Assembly (NCBI GenBank): GCA_016788345.1
Contig: JAEURO010000005.1
Coordinates: 1 to 32,911 of the forward strand
Source: Chthonomonadaceae bacterium
GTDB taxonomy: Bacteria > Armatimonadota > Fimbriimonadia > Fimbriimonadales > Fimbriimonadaceae
Direction: 5' to 3'
DNA length: 32,911 bases
The notes beneath the pieces are model-generated. The model saw nothing but the letters and a program-made list of their open reading frames with translations. It did no database searches and had not been told where the DNA came from. Below are positions 1-8,384 of this stretch, piece after piece. A program made the position numbers and the translations under genes. Each line of letters opens with the position of its first letter. Position 1 is the first letter of the stretch.

Positions 1-591
1 ATCAGCGCATTGCGGGACACGGGCGTAAAAGGGATCACTGTCATCAGCAACAACTGTGGCGTCGACGACTTTGGGATGGGGTTGCTTCTGCAGACCAAGC
101 AGATCAAAAAGATGGTCAGTAGCTATGTGGGCGAAAACGCGGAATTCGAAAGGCAATATCTGAGCGGAGAGCTGGAACTGGAGTTTAATCCGCAAGGCAC
201 GTTGGCCGAACGCATTCGCGCTGGCGGCGCAGGAATTCCTGCGTTTTATACGAAGACCGGTTATGGGACCCTTATTGCCGAAGGAAAAGAAACAAAGCAA
301 TTTGACGGCGAGTGGTACGTGATGGAGTCCGGGCTAAAAGCCGACTTGAGTTTAGTAAAGGCTTGGAAAGGGGATGCAGAAGGCAACTTGGTCTACCGGG
401 CGACAGCAAGGAACTTCAACCCAATGATGGCGACTGCAGGACGGGCCTGTGTTGCCGAGGTCGAGGAACTCGTGCCAGTTGGAACACTCGACCCAGACCA
501 GATCCATACTCCAGGAATCTTTGTGGACCGCATCATCCGTGGGGAGAAGTACGAAAAGCGGATCGAGCGGATGACAACTAGGCCTCGCTAG
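1..591 (+). CDS. scoA: 3-oxoacid CoA-transferase subunit A, 5'-truncated by window edge
   Basis: This is the alpha subunit of a succinyl-CoA:3-ketoacid (acetoacetate) CoA-transferase, which moves CoA between acyl donors in ketone-body, acetoacetate or short-chain acid metabolism. The reading frame is open from base 1, so the true start lies to the left; about 196 residues remain of a family usually near 230. Visible family landmarks are the segment [18 protein letters not shown], the stretch [20 protein letters not shown], and a late [10 protein letters not shown], which is typical of SCOT subunit A. The beta subunit lies at 1366-2010 on the same strand, but an opposite-strand gene separates the two. 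The stop codon overlaps the stop of that gene by four bases. Acetate or butyrate CoA-transferase specificity cannot be excluded from sequence alone. Confidence 0.9.
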   Translation: MSALRDTGVKGITVISNNCGVDDFGMGLLLQTKQIKKMVSSYVGENAEFERQYLSGELELEFNPQGTLAERIRAGGAGIPAFYTKTGYGTLIAEGKETKQFDGEWYVMESGLKADLSLVKAWKGDAEGNLVYRATARNFNPMMATAGRACVAEVEELVPVGTLDPDQIHTPGIFVDRIIRGEKYEKRIERMTTRPR

Positions 592-1328
592 CTTTTCACA
601 AGTTTGTAGGCGCCGTTTCGGAGTACTTTGAACGAAGGGACGGATTTGGTTCTGTCGAATTCAACAGCAAAAGGAGCGAGACTTTCGGCCAGGGGGCTGC
701 TTGACGGCTTTCTCGATGGAAAAACATCGACCCGGATCGTCGCTTGCCCTTTGGCGCGGGCTCCGTCGGCCAGGGTGTAGATTTCCATGATCTTGTCGTC
801 TGTCATCGCGAGGCAGCCTATGCTCACCCTGTCGCCGTGGATAAAGATGTCGCCGCCGGGCCGGACCTGATCCGACAGGATCCGGTCGCTGGCATTGGGA
901 TAGTCGAGTCCGAGTGAAAGTAAGAAGCGGCTGGCGGGGTTAAACCGGTTTATCTGGTAGAGGCCCTCGGGCACTTGCCGGTCTCCCTCCTTACGCTTGG
1001 GGCCAAGACCGCCGCTCATAGCCGCAATCGCATAAATCTTTATGAGCCGGAAAGGGCCGTCACTATGAGCCGCTCCCCAAGCTTCAAGCACTGCTTCTTT
1101 CTTAAAGGCTCGAAAGTACATTGCTGGCACTGGGTAAGGCAAACCTGCATGCTCCGCAGTCGCTTGCAAGTACTTGGCTTTCCTCCTCTTAGCCTGCAAA
1201 ACCCGTTCCTTAGGGCCGAGGAGCCTCAGGTCGGCGAGATTGTCGCCGGAACCAGGGGTCTGTCTCGATGTGCACGCACACGTGACCAAGCCGATCGTGA
1301 AAACGATGAGGCTCTCAAGATGAGGCAT
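588..1328 (-). CDS. YafK-like L,D-transpeptidase (YkuD fold)
   Basis: This is a 246-residue putative murein L,D-transpeptidase, acting in the cell envelope on peptidoglycan cross-links or on anchoring of envelope proteins. The catalytic signature is at residues 161-174, [14 protein letters not shown], with His164 and Cys172 as the expected catalytic pair. Spacing and flanks resemble the YafK/ErfK-type subfamily more than large Gram-positive enzymes. The N-terminus is hydrophobic (residues 7-19) and ends in Cys17 and Cys19. It could be a signal peptide or an imperfect lipobox, since the residue before either Cys does not fit cleanly. The ATG at 1328 has only 37 bases between it and the divergent scoB start. 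The gene sits between scoA and scoB on the other strand and looks inserted into a former scoAB operon. Confidence 0.8.
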   Translation of the reverse strand: MPHLESLIVFTIGLVTCACTSRQTPGSGDNLADLRLLGPKERVLQAKRRKAKYLQATAEHAGLPYPVPAMYFRAFKKEAVLEAWGAAHSDGPFRLIKIYAIAAMSGGLGPKRKEGDRQVPEGLYQINRFNPASRFLLSLGLDYPNASDRILSDQVRPGGDIFIHGDRVSIGCLAMTDDKIMEIYTLADGARAKGQATIRVDVFPSRKPSSSPLAESLAPFAVEFDRTKSVPSFKVLRNGAYKLVKS

Positions 1329-1353
1329 TCAATTATTGTGGTCCATTCGAGAG

Positions 1354-1359
1354 TAAAAT
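1354..1359 (+). promoter_or_regulatory. -10 box of a probably leaderless scoB transcript
   Basis: The hexamer TAAAAT ends six bases before the scoB ATG at 1366. With normal -10 to +1 spacing, transcription would start on or next to the A of the ATG, giving a leaderless mRNA. No clear -35 hexamer is visible. The same geometry recurs at 29148 and 32121. Confidence 0.5.
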
Positions 1360-1365
1360 CGATTG

Positions 1366-2010
1366 ATGCCATGGTCACGAGACGAACTTGCCATACGAGC
1401 CGCGAAGGAAGTGCGGGATGGCTTCTACGTGAACCTCGGGATCGGCATCCCGACCCTTGTCGCCAACCACATTCCTGATGGCATGGACGTCACGTTTCAA
1501 AGTGAGAACGGGATGTTGGGGATGGGGCCGTTCCCCTACGAAGGCGAGGCTGACCCTGACCTTGTCAACGCCGGAAAGCAGACCATAACTGCGCTTCCTG
1601 GTGCGGCATATTTTTCGAGCGCGGACTCCTTTGGGATGATCCGAGGTGGCCATATCGACCTCTCGATCCTTGGCGCGATGGAGGTGAGTGCAGAGGGCGA
1701 CCTTGCCAACTGGATGATCCCTGGAAAAATGGTCAAAGGAATGGGTGGAGCGATGGATCTAGTCGCCGGAGTCAAGCGGGTCGTCGTTGTCATGGAGCAC
1801 ACGAACAAGGCAGGCGAATCAAAGGTGTTGCCCGCTTGCACTTTGCCGCTGACAGGAAAAGCCTGCGTCGACTTGGTGATCACTGACCTTTGTGTTTTCG
1901 AAGTGGACAGGGGGCAAGGGTTACGACTCCTTGAGCTTGCTCCGGATGTGACCGAGGACGAGGTCGCGGCGAAGACTGCCGCACCTTTCCGGAGCGCTTT
2001 GGCTTGCTAG
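1366..2010 (+). CDS. scoB: 3-oxoacid CoA-transferase subunit B
   Basis: This is the beta subunit of the CoA-transferase whose alpha subunit ends at 591. It carries the catalytic glutamate that forms the glutamyl-CoA thioester, in the motif SENGMLG (Glu47 from the ATG). The oxyanion/CoA region [11 protein letters not shown] lies at residues 25-35, and the stretch [19 protein letters not shown] is characteristic of SCOT/AtoA proteins. At 214 residues it is full length. A TTG at 1363 is in frame, but the ATG at 1366 matches the family N-terminus and has a -10-like box six bases upstream. The mtnC start codon overlaps the scoB 3' end, so the two are probably co-translated. Complex formation with the separated scoA product is expected but inferred. 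Confidence 0.93.
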   Translation: MPWSRDELAIRAAKEVRDGFYVNLGIGIPTLVANHIPDGMDVTFQSENGMLGMGPFPYEGEADPDLVNAGKQTITALPGAAYFSSADSFGMIRGGHIDLSILGAMEVSAEGDLANWMIPGKMVKGMGGAMDLVAGVKRVVVVMEHTNKAGESKVLPACTLPLTGKACVDLVITDLCVFEVDRGQGLRLLELAPDVTEDEVAAKTAAPFRSALAC

Positions 2011-2705
2011 AGCCACGAGCCTACTTGCTCGACATTGAAGGGACGACCACACCAATCGACTTTGTGACGACAGTGCTGTTCCCCTTTGCCAGACAGCATA
2101 TGTCGAATTACTTTTCACAGTCACTGAATGATCCTGTCGCGCGGCTCCAGTTGGTCTCGGACTGCTGTGCACTGGCAGAAGAACACAGCGGAGATTCTGA
2201 CGCGCCGGAGTGGTTGGATAAGCCAGACCCCCAGGGGGCCTTGCCCTTCATTTACTGGCTGATGGACCATGACCGCAAGTCGACTGGCCTCAAGTCGATC
2301 CAGGGGAGGATTTGGGAAGAGGGCTATCGCACTGGAAGGCTTCAAGGCGTCGTCTACCCCGATGTTTGGCCAGCAGTGAGGCGCTGGAAGGGACGTGGTG
2401 CGGGCGTCTATATCTATTCGTCGGGCAGCGTCCTCGCACAAAGACTCATCTTCAGCCACTTGCCAGAGGGCGATATGACGCGACTGATCGACGGATACTT
2501 TGATACGGCGACGGGCCAAAAGCGCGACTCTGACAGCTACGCAAAAATAGCCAAAGCCTTGGACATGCCTCCCGGAGAGATCATGTTCTTAAGCGACGTC
2601 GAGGCAGAGGTGGACGCGGCAAAAAGTGCTGGGTTCCGTGCAACATTGGTGTGCAGGGGCCCAGCAAGGCCGGACAGCATCGCGACTTTCGACGAGTTGC
2701 CATGA
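2004..2705 (+). CDS. mtnC: Enolase-phosphatase E1 (methionine salvage)
   Basis: This is a bifunctional HAD-superfamily enzyme of the methionine salvage pathway. It enolises and dephosphorylates 2,3-diketo-5-methylthiopentyl-1-phosphate to the acireductone. The HAD motif I is [13 protein letters not shown], with Asp10 and Glu12; the DxE form followed by GTTT is diagnostic of MtnC. Motif II appears as YSSGSV, and a later [12 protein letters not shown] supplies the motif III/IV aspartates. Its 233 residues are normal for the family. The TTG start overlaps the last seven bases of scoB and a GGAG lies about 12 bases upstream, so translation is probably coupled. No other methionine salvage gene is visible nearby, so the pairing with a CoA-transferase has no obvious metabolic logic. 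Confidence 0.92.
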   Translation: MLEPRAYLLDIEGTTTPIDFVTTVLFPFARQHMSNYFSQSLNDPVARLQLVSDCCALAEEHSGDSDAPEWLDKPDPQGALPFIYWLMDHDRKSTGLKSIQGRIWEEGYRTGRLQGVVYPDVWPAVRRWKGRGAGVYIYSSGSVLAQRLIFSHLPEGDMTRLIDGYFDTATGQKRDSDSYAKIAKALDMPPGEIMFLSDVEAEVDAAKSAGFRATLVCRGPARPDSIATFDELP

Positions 2706-2727
2706 GGGCGGGTAGACTAGACACGTT

Positions 2728-2802
<75 letters not shown>

Positions 2803-2817
2803 GCCTGTAGTAAGTCG

Positions 2818-3468
2818 ATGTTCCTCGCTGGGTTGCTTTCTCCCCCTCAAACGTTTGTCCTCGCCGTGGTGTGCTTGGAGTTCAAGAACCCAATGTTCAA
2901 TTCGATTCCAGACGGCGAAAGGGCCGATCGAGAACTGATGTCCTTGCTTAAGGAAAACGGAGTTCCCGAAAAAAACTTTGTTTTGGTCGAGGGGAAGCGG
3001 GCCACGACCGCCCGAATCGATTTTGAATTTCGAGAGGCGCTCGGAAGGGCGAGGGCTGAGGACACTCTTCTCGTTTACTACGCAGGGCATGGATTTGAGC
3101 ACCCTGCGGGCTTTCAACTCGCTACCTACAACACTTACGTTGGTGCACCAGGCTGGAAGATGTCACGGGCATTCGCCTTGATCAATTCGCGGTTCAAGGG
3201 CCGTTCCATCGCTCTGGTGGCCGACTGTTGCGCAAGCGGCCTTCTGCAGGGATTCGCAAGCAAGTCCCGCAAAGGTGTTGCCATATTTGCTGCTGCGTTG
3301 GGGGCTTCCGAAGTTCCAGAGGGATGGGGCTTCACCAAGAAACTCACATCACTGTTACGCGAATCAAAGGGTGTGCTTGGCCAGGCGAAGTTCAACTCAG
3401 AGTTCAAGGGGCACACCATCCATTGGCCGGATGGAGTCAATGAGATTCGACTCTGGTCGTCCAAATAA
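2818..3468 (+). CDS. Small caspase-like (peptidase C14) protein
   Basis: This is a 216-residue protein that is essentially one caspase/metacaspase domain. The beta strand and catalytic histidine are in LLVYYAGHGFE (His91). The nucleophile is in ALVADCCASGLL (Cys138), where DCCASG stands for the usual DSCHSG. The early part has the expected spacing PDGERADRELMSLLKENGV, which resembles the A-x-D-A-x-x-L helix of prokaryotic caspases. The ATG at 2818 was chosen because an upstream in-frame start would lie inside the tRNA. No pro-domain, repeat region or membrane segment is visible, so regulation would have to come from a partner that is not adjacent. The gene starts 15 bases after tRNA-Gly and its 3' end overlaps the convergent neighbour by 32 bases. 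Substrate and role are unknown; signalling, programmed death or defence are all possible for this family. Confidence 0.75.
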   Translation: MFLAGLLSPPQTFVLAVVCLEFKNPMFNSIPDGERADRELMSLLKENGVPEKNFVLVEGKRATTARIDFEFREALGRARAEDTLLVYYAGHGFEHPAGFQLATYNTYVGAPGWKMSRAFALINSRFKGRSIALVADCCASGLLQGFASKSRKGVAIFAAALGASEVPEGWGFTKKLTSLLRESKGVLGQAKFNSEFKGHTIHWPDGVNEIRLWSSK

Positions 3469-4309
3469 CTTGGCAAGCCCTAGGGTGCAAACTGGGGGTT
3501 GCCAAGAGGTCAATGTCCCGAATGGCCCCCGCGACCTGCCAATAGCAAAGCTCCAATCCATGTGCGTCGGCTTGGCAGATAAGGTGCTCCATGGTCGATT
3601 CGATGGGCACCAATTCTGGCATGGTCAGTTCTAGGCTGATAAGAGATTGGTCCCGGCTTGGTAAGACGGTGCCCCGGACGCGGACTCCAGTCATTCGATA
3701 GTCACCATCAAGGCGCCTGTGCCTGATCTTGTCGACGACGCGACGAACAGCATGGAGATTAAGGGGGGCCAAGTAGGCGTTCAGCCTGATAAAGAATGGT
3801 CTGAGTCCCATGCACGTCACACCGAGCCTCTCATGGGCGATGTCCGGGCCAAAGTCTGGCAAAAGCGTTCGTCCAACTAGGCAACCAAAGCCGCCACGAC
3901 GCATATCTATGACCTCCCACTCGGGCCGTCCAGTCTCCGACAGGTCGGTGAGCATGACCGGGGTCCCATGGTTCGTTGCTAAGGCGTCTGCCAGCGCCCT
4001 GGTCCACTTCAGCCCGTCGCTCTCCGCTCCAAACCACACTACAGGACAAGTGTCCAGGGCACCTGTCCTAGTAAAAGGGGACGAATGGCGCGTGAGGTCA
4101 ATAGAGGGCAAGACTTTTTCGGCAATAGAAAGCGTCGACGTGAGAACGTTGTCCGGCCGCCCAGAGAACGACATGGTCGTAAGATTCAGGTCGACGTCGC
4201 TTTCGCAATAGTGGAGGTCGGCTCCGGTTTCCTCGATTAAGTCGACGCACTCCGACACCAACCGCTTGTCACGGCCGAAAGACCAGGTCGGAGCAACCAA
4301 TACTCTCAT
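3437..4309 (-). CDS. Formiminotransferase-like protein lacking the catalytic His
   Basis: The 290 residues align along their length with the N- and C-subdomains of glutamate formiminotransferase (FTCD/FtcD). Landmarks are the start APTWSFGRDKRLVSEC (family form PNFSEGRD), IDLTRHSSPFTRTGALDTCP at 70-89, PDFGPDIAHERLGVTCMG, and a final lobe with the VAGAIRDIDLL element. In the mammalian enzyme the second block contains EHPRMGALD, whose His82 is the general base. Here the matching residue is Phe79, while the flanking His75, Arg81 and GALD are retained. The fold and folate-like pocket may persist without standard transferase activity. No histidine-degradation gene is nearby. A glycosyltransferase lies upstream on the same strand with a 70-base gap. 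Family assignment is fairly firm; function is open. Confidence 0.72.
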   Translation of the reverse strand: MRVLVAPTWSFGRDKRLVSECVDLIEETGADLHYCESDVDLNLTTMSFSGRPDNVLTSTLSIAEKVLPSIDLTRHSSPFTRTGALDTCPVVWFGAESDGLKWTRALADALATNHGTPVMLTDLSETGRPEWEVIDMRRGGFGCLVGRTLLPDFGPDIAHERLGVTCMGLRPFFIRLNAYLAPLNLHAVRRVVDKIRHRRLDGDYRMTGVRVRGTVLPSRDQSLISLELTMPELVPIESTMEHLICQADAHGLELCYWQVAGAIRDIDLLATPSLHPRACQVIWTTRVESH

Positions 4310-4350
4310 TGTTAGAAAACTCTTCGCCCAATCGGAGGCATGTACTGTGA

Positions 4351-4366
4351 CGAACCTAAAGGTTCG
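4351..4366. repeat. Short palindrome between glycosyltransferase and FT-like gene
   Basis: CGAACCT-AA-AGGTTCG is a 7-bp perfect inverted repeat in the 70-base gap between two minus-strand genes, followed by a short GTTC tandem. It lacks a U-tract on the minus strand, so it is a poor terminator. An operator role is possible. Confidence 0.4.
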
Positions 4367-4379
4367 TTCGTTCGATCGC

Positions 4380-5480
4380 TCAACTGCGTACGAGCTTTTC
4401 GTAAAAGTCTAAGTACTTGTCCGCCATGACTTGCCGGTCGAACCTCTTGGCGTTTTCCAGGCCTTTCCGTGACAACTCGGCCAAGTTTTCTTTGTGCGCC
4501 AAAACTTGATTGGCTCCGTCGAGAGGGTCAGTACAATCAAAGTAGACGGCCGCGTCGCCTCCGACCTCCGTCATCGGACGGCGGTTAGTCGTAAACACTG
4601 GACAGCCGCAGCTCTGGGCCTCGACTATCGGTAAGCCGAACCCTTCGTTTGTAGATGGAAAAATGAGAGCCCTTGCCAGAGAGTAAAGAGCTTCGATAAC
4701 ATCGTCGTCGGGCTCCTTGATCCATATGACTCTTCCTAGTAATCCGAGGTTTCGCTCTACTTCGATGAGCCGGTCTGTCTTGCCACTTCCACACATGACC
4801 AGCGCGTGCTCGGAATCCGGGGCCAAATTGAGGATCTCTTTGTAGATCTTGAGGACGCCTTCACGATTCTTGTAGGGCTTGTTTCCGCCAATGTGCATGT
4901 AATAGCCCCCCGGTGTCAAATTCAGCCCAGGATCGAGCCGTTGGATAGCTGAATGGGGTTCGAGCCTCTTGTAGTTTTTGTAGCTTCCATTAAGGATCGT
5001 CTCAACTTGTCCTTTGTAACCGTAGAGATAGGTCTTCATCTCTTGACGGGTCGTGTCGCTGACGCAGGCGACTCCGGTCGCTTGTCGGACACTTTGGAGA
5101 ATCATTCTTTGGAGGTGGCGGCCTTTCCAACCTGTCCTCCACTCTGGATCGGGCCCTAAAGCAGACCTTACAGCCATAAAGTCGTGAATAGTCGCCAAAG
5201 TGGGCCGCCCTTTGACAACAGGAAGGTTCAGGGCCATGCCTTTTTCGCAAAAGTGCACGATGTCGTATGAACTTGATTCCCGCCTCAGGATCCTGGGAAA
5301 GACCAAGTATTTGTCCAGGTATCTCGCCCATTTGCTTTTGTCTTGTGCCTTATGCAAGTGTCCAGGGCGGACAACCCGGAACTCACAACGTCCCTGGAGT
5401 TCCGCAGCGAGGGCCTGTTCGAATCCGTAAATACTGTACTGTTTGTCTGACAAATGGCTGCCGACAAATAAGACGCGCAT
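4380..5480 (-). CDS. GT4-family glycosyltransferase
   Basis: This is a 366-residue GT-B fold retaining glycosyltransferase of the GT4 (glycosyl transferases group 1) type. It probably transfers a sugar from a nucleotide-sugar donor during polysaccharide or glycolipid assembly at the cytoplasmic face of the membrane. The acceptor half starts with MRVLFVGSHLSDKQYSIYGFE. The donor half has HIGGNKPYKNREG and the EX7E signature EGFGLPIVEAQSCGCPVF. The ATG at 5480 follows an AGGGA Shine-Dalgarno with six-base spacing; an in-frame TTG at 5483 is less likely. It is the upstream partner of the FT-like gene. Donor and acceptor cannot be read from sequence. Confidence 0.88.
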   Translation of the reverse strand: MRVLFVGSHLSDKQYSIYGFEQALAAELQGRCEFRVVRPGHLHKAQDKSKWARYLDKYLVFPRILRRESSSYDIVHFCEKGMALNLPVVKGRPTLATIHDFMAVRSALGPDPEWRTGWKGRHLQRMILQSVRQATGVACVSDTTRQEMKTYLYGYKGQVETILNGSYKNYKRLEPHSAIQRLDPGLNLTPGGYYMHIGGNKPYKNREGVLKIYKEILNLAPDSEHALVMCGSGKTDRLIEVERNLGLLGRVIWIKEPDDDVIEALYSLARALIFPSTNEGFGLPIVEAQSCGCPVFTTNRRPMTEVGGDAAVYFDCTDPLDGANQVLAHKENLAELSRKGLENAKRFDRQVMADKYLDFYEKLVRS

Positions 5481-5575
5481 CAAATATCCCTAAAAGCAAC
5501 ACGTGCCCGAAAGGACACGATTATGAAACTCCATGTTACCTTGCCGTGCGGATGTCTCTAAATACTCCGGAGAGT

Positions 5576-6958
5576 TCAGACCTCTGGATAAAGGTCTCTG
5601 ATAAGAAGCCGTACTGTGGCGTTGAGGTCTTTATCGCGGTTCATGAGTGACCGAATTTTTCTATATCCATGCATCATCGACGTATGGTCGCGGTCTCCAA
5701 ACAGGGCCCCAATGTGTTTCCATGAATCTCCTGTGATCTCCCGTGTGATGAAAACAGCGATGTGTCGTGCATGTGCGATCGGCGCCTTTCGGCTTTGCCC
5801 TTTGATGTCATTGACTGGGATTTGAAAATGCTTGCTGACCGTGTCGAGTATCTGTTCAAAATTGGGCTTCGAGGTTGTAATCGTACTGTAATAGCGTTCG
5901 ACGGTTTCTTGGGCCATTTGAAGGTCGATGCGACCGCTGTCCAGGCTGGCTTGCGCGGCCAGTTTATTGAGCGCGCCTTCAAGAATACGAACGTTGCTCG
6001 GGATGGATTCGGCCAGGAACATTGCGACGTCATGGTCGATTTCGATCCCTTCCTGTTGAGATTTGCTCAAAATGATGGCGCAGCGGGTCTCGGTGTCTGG
6101 TGTCAGGACGTCAGCGACCAATCCAGACTCGAAACGAGAGCGGAGCCGCTCGTCCATCAAGAGCAAGTCACGCGGCGGTCGGTCCGAACAAAGGACGATT
6201 TGTTTCCCTAGGGCATAGAGGTAGTTGAATGTATGGAAAAGCTCCTCCTGAGTGCGTTCCTTGCCGGCAATGAATTGGACGTCGTCCAGCAGCCAGACCT
6301 GCACCCCTCGCTGGGCTCGCCTAAACTGGTCGATCCGGTTGTTTTGTAGAGCGTGGACAAATTCCTCGGCAAATTGTTGGGCGGTCACATACATCACGGT
6401 GCACTTTGGATCCCGTCTTTGGATCTCATAGGCAATGCCCATCATGAGGTGTGTTTTTCCGAGCCCACTGGCGCCATAGATGAACAGCGGGTTGTACTTC
6501 GTCCCAGGTGCAGACGAGACCGCTTTCGCCCCAGCGAACGCTAACCGGTTGCTTTGCCCGACAACGAAGTTATCAAATCGGTACTTGCCGTTCGACTGCA
6601 ACGGAGTCACGGGGTCTACATTTACAGGGCGCAAGGTGACGGTACCTGCGTCAGGTTTTTCTTCGATGCGCTCACGTGCCGTCACGCGCAGGTCGATTTT
6701 TACGGTCTTTCCAACTTCTTTGCTCAGCTCATGTTGGAGGAGGCTGATGTACTTTTCTCTGATCCATTCGCGGACAAACTGTCCAGGGGTGTCGAATACG
6801 GCTGTGTGTCCGTCTAGAAGAACCGGTTGGAGAGGTCGCAAAAACTTCTTGACGACGGTCGTCGGAAGGTTGGACTCAACCGTCTTGATCACGCGCTCCC
6901 AAGCGTCGCGCAGTGCAACGGCGTCCTCATTGTCCTCTAAACTGTATTGGTCCGACAT
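5576..6958 (-). CDS. dnaA: Chromosomal replication initiator DnaA
   Basis: DnaA binds DnaA boxes and melts the replication origin, and it also acts as a transcription factor. The 460-residue product has domain I at 15-90 and the AAA+ domain with Walker A GASGLGKTHL (162-171) and Walker B VWLLDDVQF (221-229). The domain IV signature is GDRDHTSMMHGYRKI near 430-445. The ATG at 6958 gives the usual N-terminus; a GTG at 7006 is in frame but would add 16 unfamiliar residues and lies inside a promoter-like region. The usual partner dnaN is not adjacent: the 3' neighbour is a glycosyltransferase and the 5' neighbour is divergent thiN. A DnaA box overlaps the likely -10 box, which suggests autoregulation. 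Confidence 0.97.
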   Translation of the reverse strand: MSDQYSLEDNEDAVALRDAWERVIKTVESNLPTTVVKKFLRPLQPVLLDGHTAVFDTPGQFVREWIREKYISLLQHELSKEVGKTVKIDLRVTARERIEEKPDAGTVTLRPVNVDPVTPLQSNGKYRFDNFVVGQSNRLAFAGAKAVSSAPGTKYNPLFIYGASGLGKTHLMMGIAYEIQRRDPKCTVMYVTAQQFAEEFVHALQNNRIDQFRRAQRGVQVWLLDDVQFIAGKERTQEELFHTFNYLYALGKQIVLCSDRPPRDLLLMDERLRSRFESGLVADVLTPDTETRCAIILSKSQQEGIEIDHDVAMFLAESIPSNVRILEGALNKLAAQASLDSGRIDLQMAQETVERYYSTITTSKPNFEQILDTVSKHFQIPVNDIKGQSRKAPIAHARHIAVFITREITGDSWKHIGALFGDRDHTSMMHGYRKIRSLMNRDKDLNATVRLLIRDLYPEV

Positions 6959-6997
6959 GTCAAAAAAATCTGGCCCACATGGACCAAAGAGGAGGGC

Positions 6998-7007
6998 ATT
7001 ATACACA
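6998..7007. promoter_or_regulatory. dnaA -10 box overlapped by a DnaA box
   Basis: On the minus strand 7003-6998 reads TATAAT, about 40 bases upstream of the dnaA ATG. On the plus strand 6999-7007 reads TTATACACA, a full match to the DnaA-box consensus TTATNCACA. The two share five bases, so DnaA binding would block polymerase at its own gene. Confidence 0.55.
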
Positions 7008-7044
7008 TGCGCCCGCCCGCTTTTTAGCTAGGTGTGTTAATACT

Positions 7045-7053
7045 TTTTTCACA
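7045..7053 (+). promoter_or_regulatory. Second, weaker DnaA-box-like site
   Basis: TTTTTCACA fits the relaxed consensus TTWTNCACA and lies 37 bases from the first box, in a short T-rich stretch between dnaA and thiN. Two boxes alone do not establish an origin. Confidence 0.35.
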
Positions 7054-7133
7054 AAAACTTTGCTCAGACTCAATCCCTCGGCGGGACTGGGCTCATCGCC
7101 CTGGGACCTTGAAAAATGTCACACTGACTGCAC

Positions 7134-7763
7134 ATGGCTCAACGGGTTTTGGGGGTTCTTGGCGGGTTGGATTTGTCCCTCGAAACATTGATAATGTGGG
7201 CCAGGTCTGCTGACGTCGTTTATGCGGCAGACTCGGCAGTTGACAGGCTGTTGCCCGCGGGAATAGAACCCATAGTCGTTGGCGACTTGGATTCTTGCAC
7301 GTCGGATCTCCATGGCTTACGTGTCGTGCGCGACATTGATCCGAACAGTACAGACTGCGACAAACTCTTGGCACTGGCCGCACACGATGGGCACAAGTCG
7401 CTGACTTTGGCGGGTCTAGAAGGCGATCTGCTGGACCATGTCCTCGCCACTCTCTCAAGTGTAGTTGCCGCGAACTTGGCTGTGCGCCTGGTTCTTCGGC
7501 GTAGTCTGGGAATCCTAATTAAAGGCGGGGGCAGGGCCATAGAACCTGGTCTCCACGGAAAGCGGGTCTCGCTCATCCCTCTTGTCCCATGCAGTGGCGC
7601 GAGCCTGACCGGCGTCCTGTGGGAGTTTGCCGACCAACCGCTGACCGTGGGCGGGTTCCTGAGCGTGTCGAATGAAGGAACCGGAACCGTGGTCGCTAGC
7701 CTCCGGACCGGCGCCGCCCTCCTTATTTTTGAAAAGCCGGTCGATGAACAGGCCATTTGGTGA
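7134..7763 (+). CDS. thiN: Thiamine pyrophosphokinase
   Basis: This enzyme converts thiamine to the cofactor thiamine diphosphate using ATP, in the cytosol. The 209 residues show the catalytic-domain motifs in order: AADSAVDRLLPAGIEP (31-46), GDLDS (50-54), the acidic TDCDKLLAL (73-81) and LEGDLLDHVLATLS (95-108), where most family members have GGRxDH. The C-terminal thiamine-binding beta-sandwich ends with the conserved SVSNEGTG and a late LLIFEKP. The ATG at 7134 is the first good start and diverges from dnaA, with 175 bases between the two starts. No TPP riboswitch motif was found in that gap. Here GDLLDH replaces GGRxDH, a modest deviation that is tolerated elsewhere in the fold. Confidence 0.87.
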   Translation: MAQRVLGVLGGLDLSLETLIMWARSADVVYAADSAVDRLLPAGIEPIVVGDLDSCTSDLHGLRVVRDIDPNSTDCDKLLALAAHDGHKSLTLAGLEGDLLDHVLATLSSVVAANLAVRLVLRRSLGILIKGGGRAIEPGLHGKRVSLIPLVPCSGASLTGVLWEFADQPLTVGGFLSVSNEGTGTVVASLRTGAALLIFEKPVDEQAIW

Positions 7764-7828
7764 ACGGACTTCGTTCATAATCCGACAATAGTGGTGTAAC
7801 CAGACACCGTAGCCGGGCGAGACAAGCT

Positions 7829-8275
7829 ATGAATCCAAACCTAGATGACGAGCAGATCGAAGAAAGTGCGATCGAAGCCGATGCCTTTGGTGGGGACCAA
7901 GGGTCTGAAGAGGAGGCTGTCCCTGCCGGAGGGGCGACAATTGTGGTCAAGCGGGCGGGGGTCGAAACCGAAGAGAAGTTCACGTTTGTGCCCCCAGCCA
8001 TTATAGGCAGGTTCGACGCCTCGGTCGGGCCCGTCGATATTGATCTAGGCGCGCTGCCTGAAGGGGCATATGTGAGCAGAAAGCACGCCAAAGTGTCTTG
8101 CGAGGATGGCGTATGGTCGATCACAGACATGGGCTCGTCAAACGGAACCTACGTGCTTCGGGAGGATTTTGAAAAAGTTGACGAAGCCGAGCTTGTAGAT
8201 GGAACTGAGTTCGCGCTAGGTAACGCCAGGTTTGTGATTAGAATTCCTGGCCCAGAACCAAGTGAAGCCCCCTGA
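7829..8275 (+). CDS. FHA-domain protein
   Basis: This is a 148-residue protein with an acidic, probably disordered N-terminus (residues 5-30, rich in Glu and Asp) followed by one forkhead-associated domain at about 38-140. The phosphothreonine-binding signature is intact: IGRFD (59-63), SRKHAKV (83-89) and GSSNGTYV (102-109). Such domains recruit threonine-phosphorylated partners. No Ser/Thr kinase or phosphatase gene is in the window, so the partner is unknown. The next gene, a GGDEF protein, is on the same strand 109 bases downstream; joint signalling is possible but not shown. No transmembrane segment is visible. Confidence 0.9.
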   Translation: MNPNLDDEQIEESAIEADAFGGDQGSEEEAVPAGGATIVVKRAGVETEEKFTFVPPAIIGRFDASVGPVDIDLGALPEGAYVSRKHAKVSCEDGVWSITDMGSSNGTYVLREDFEKVDEAELVDGTEFALGNARFVIRIPGPEPSEAP

Positions 8276-8384
8276 TTTGGCACCCTGCATATCAAGTTTC
8301 ACGAACTTGACCGTAGCCAAACGGTTCGAAAGACAAGCAGTTTGATCCCTCAGACCGTCTGATAGTGTGGGGCAAACAATTGAA

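Noticed and set aside
6959-7133. TPP riboswitch before thiN
   Set aside because: No CUGAGA or other thi-box core was found in the short gap.
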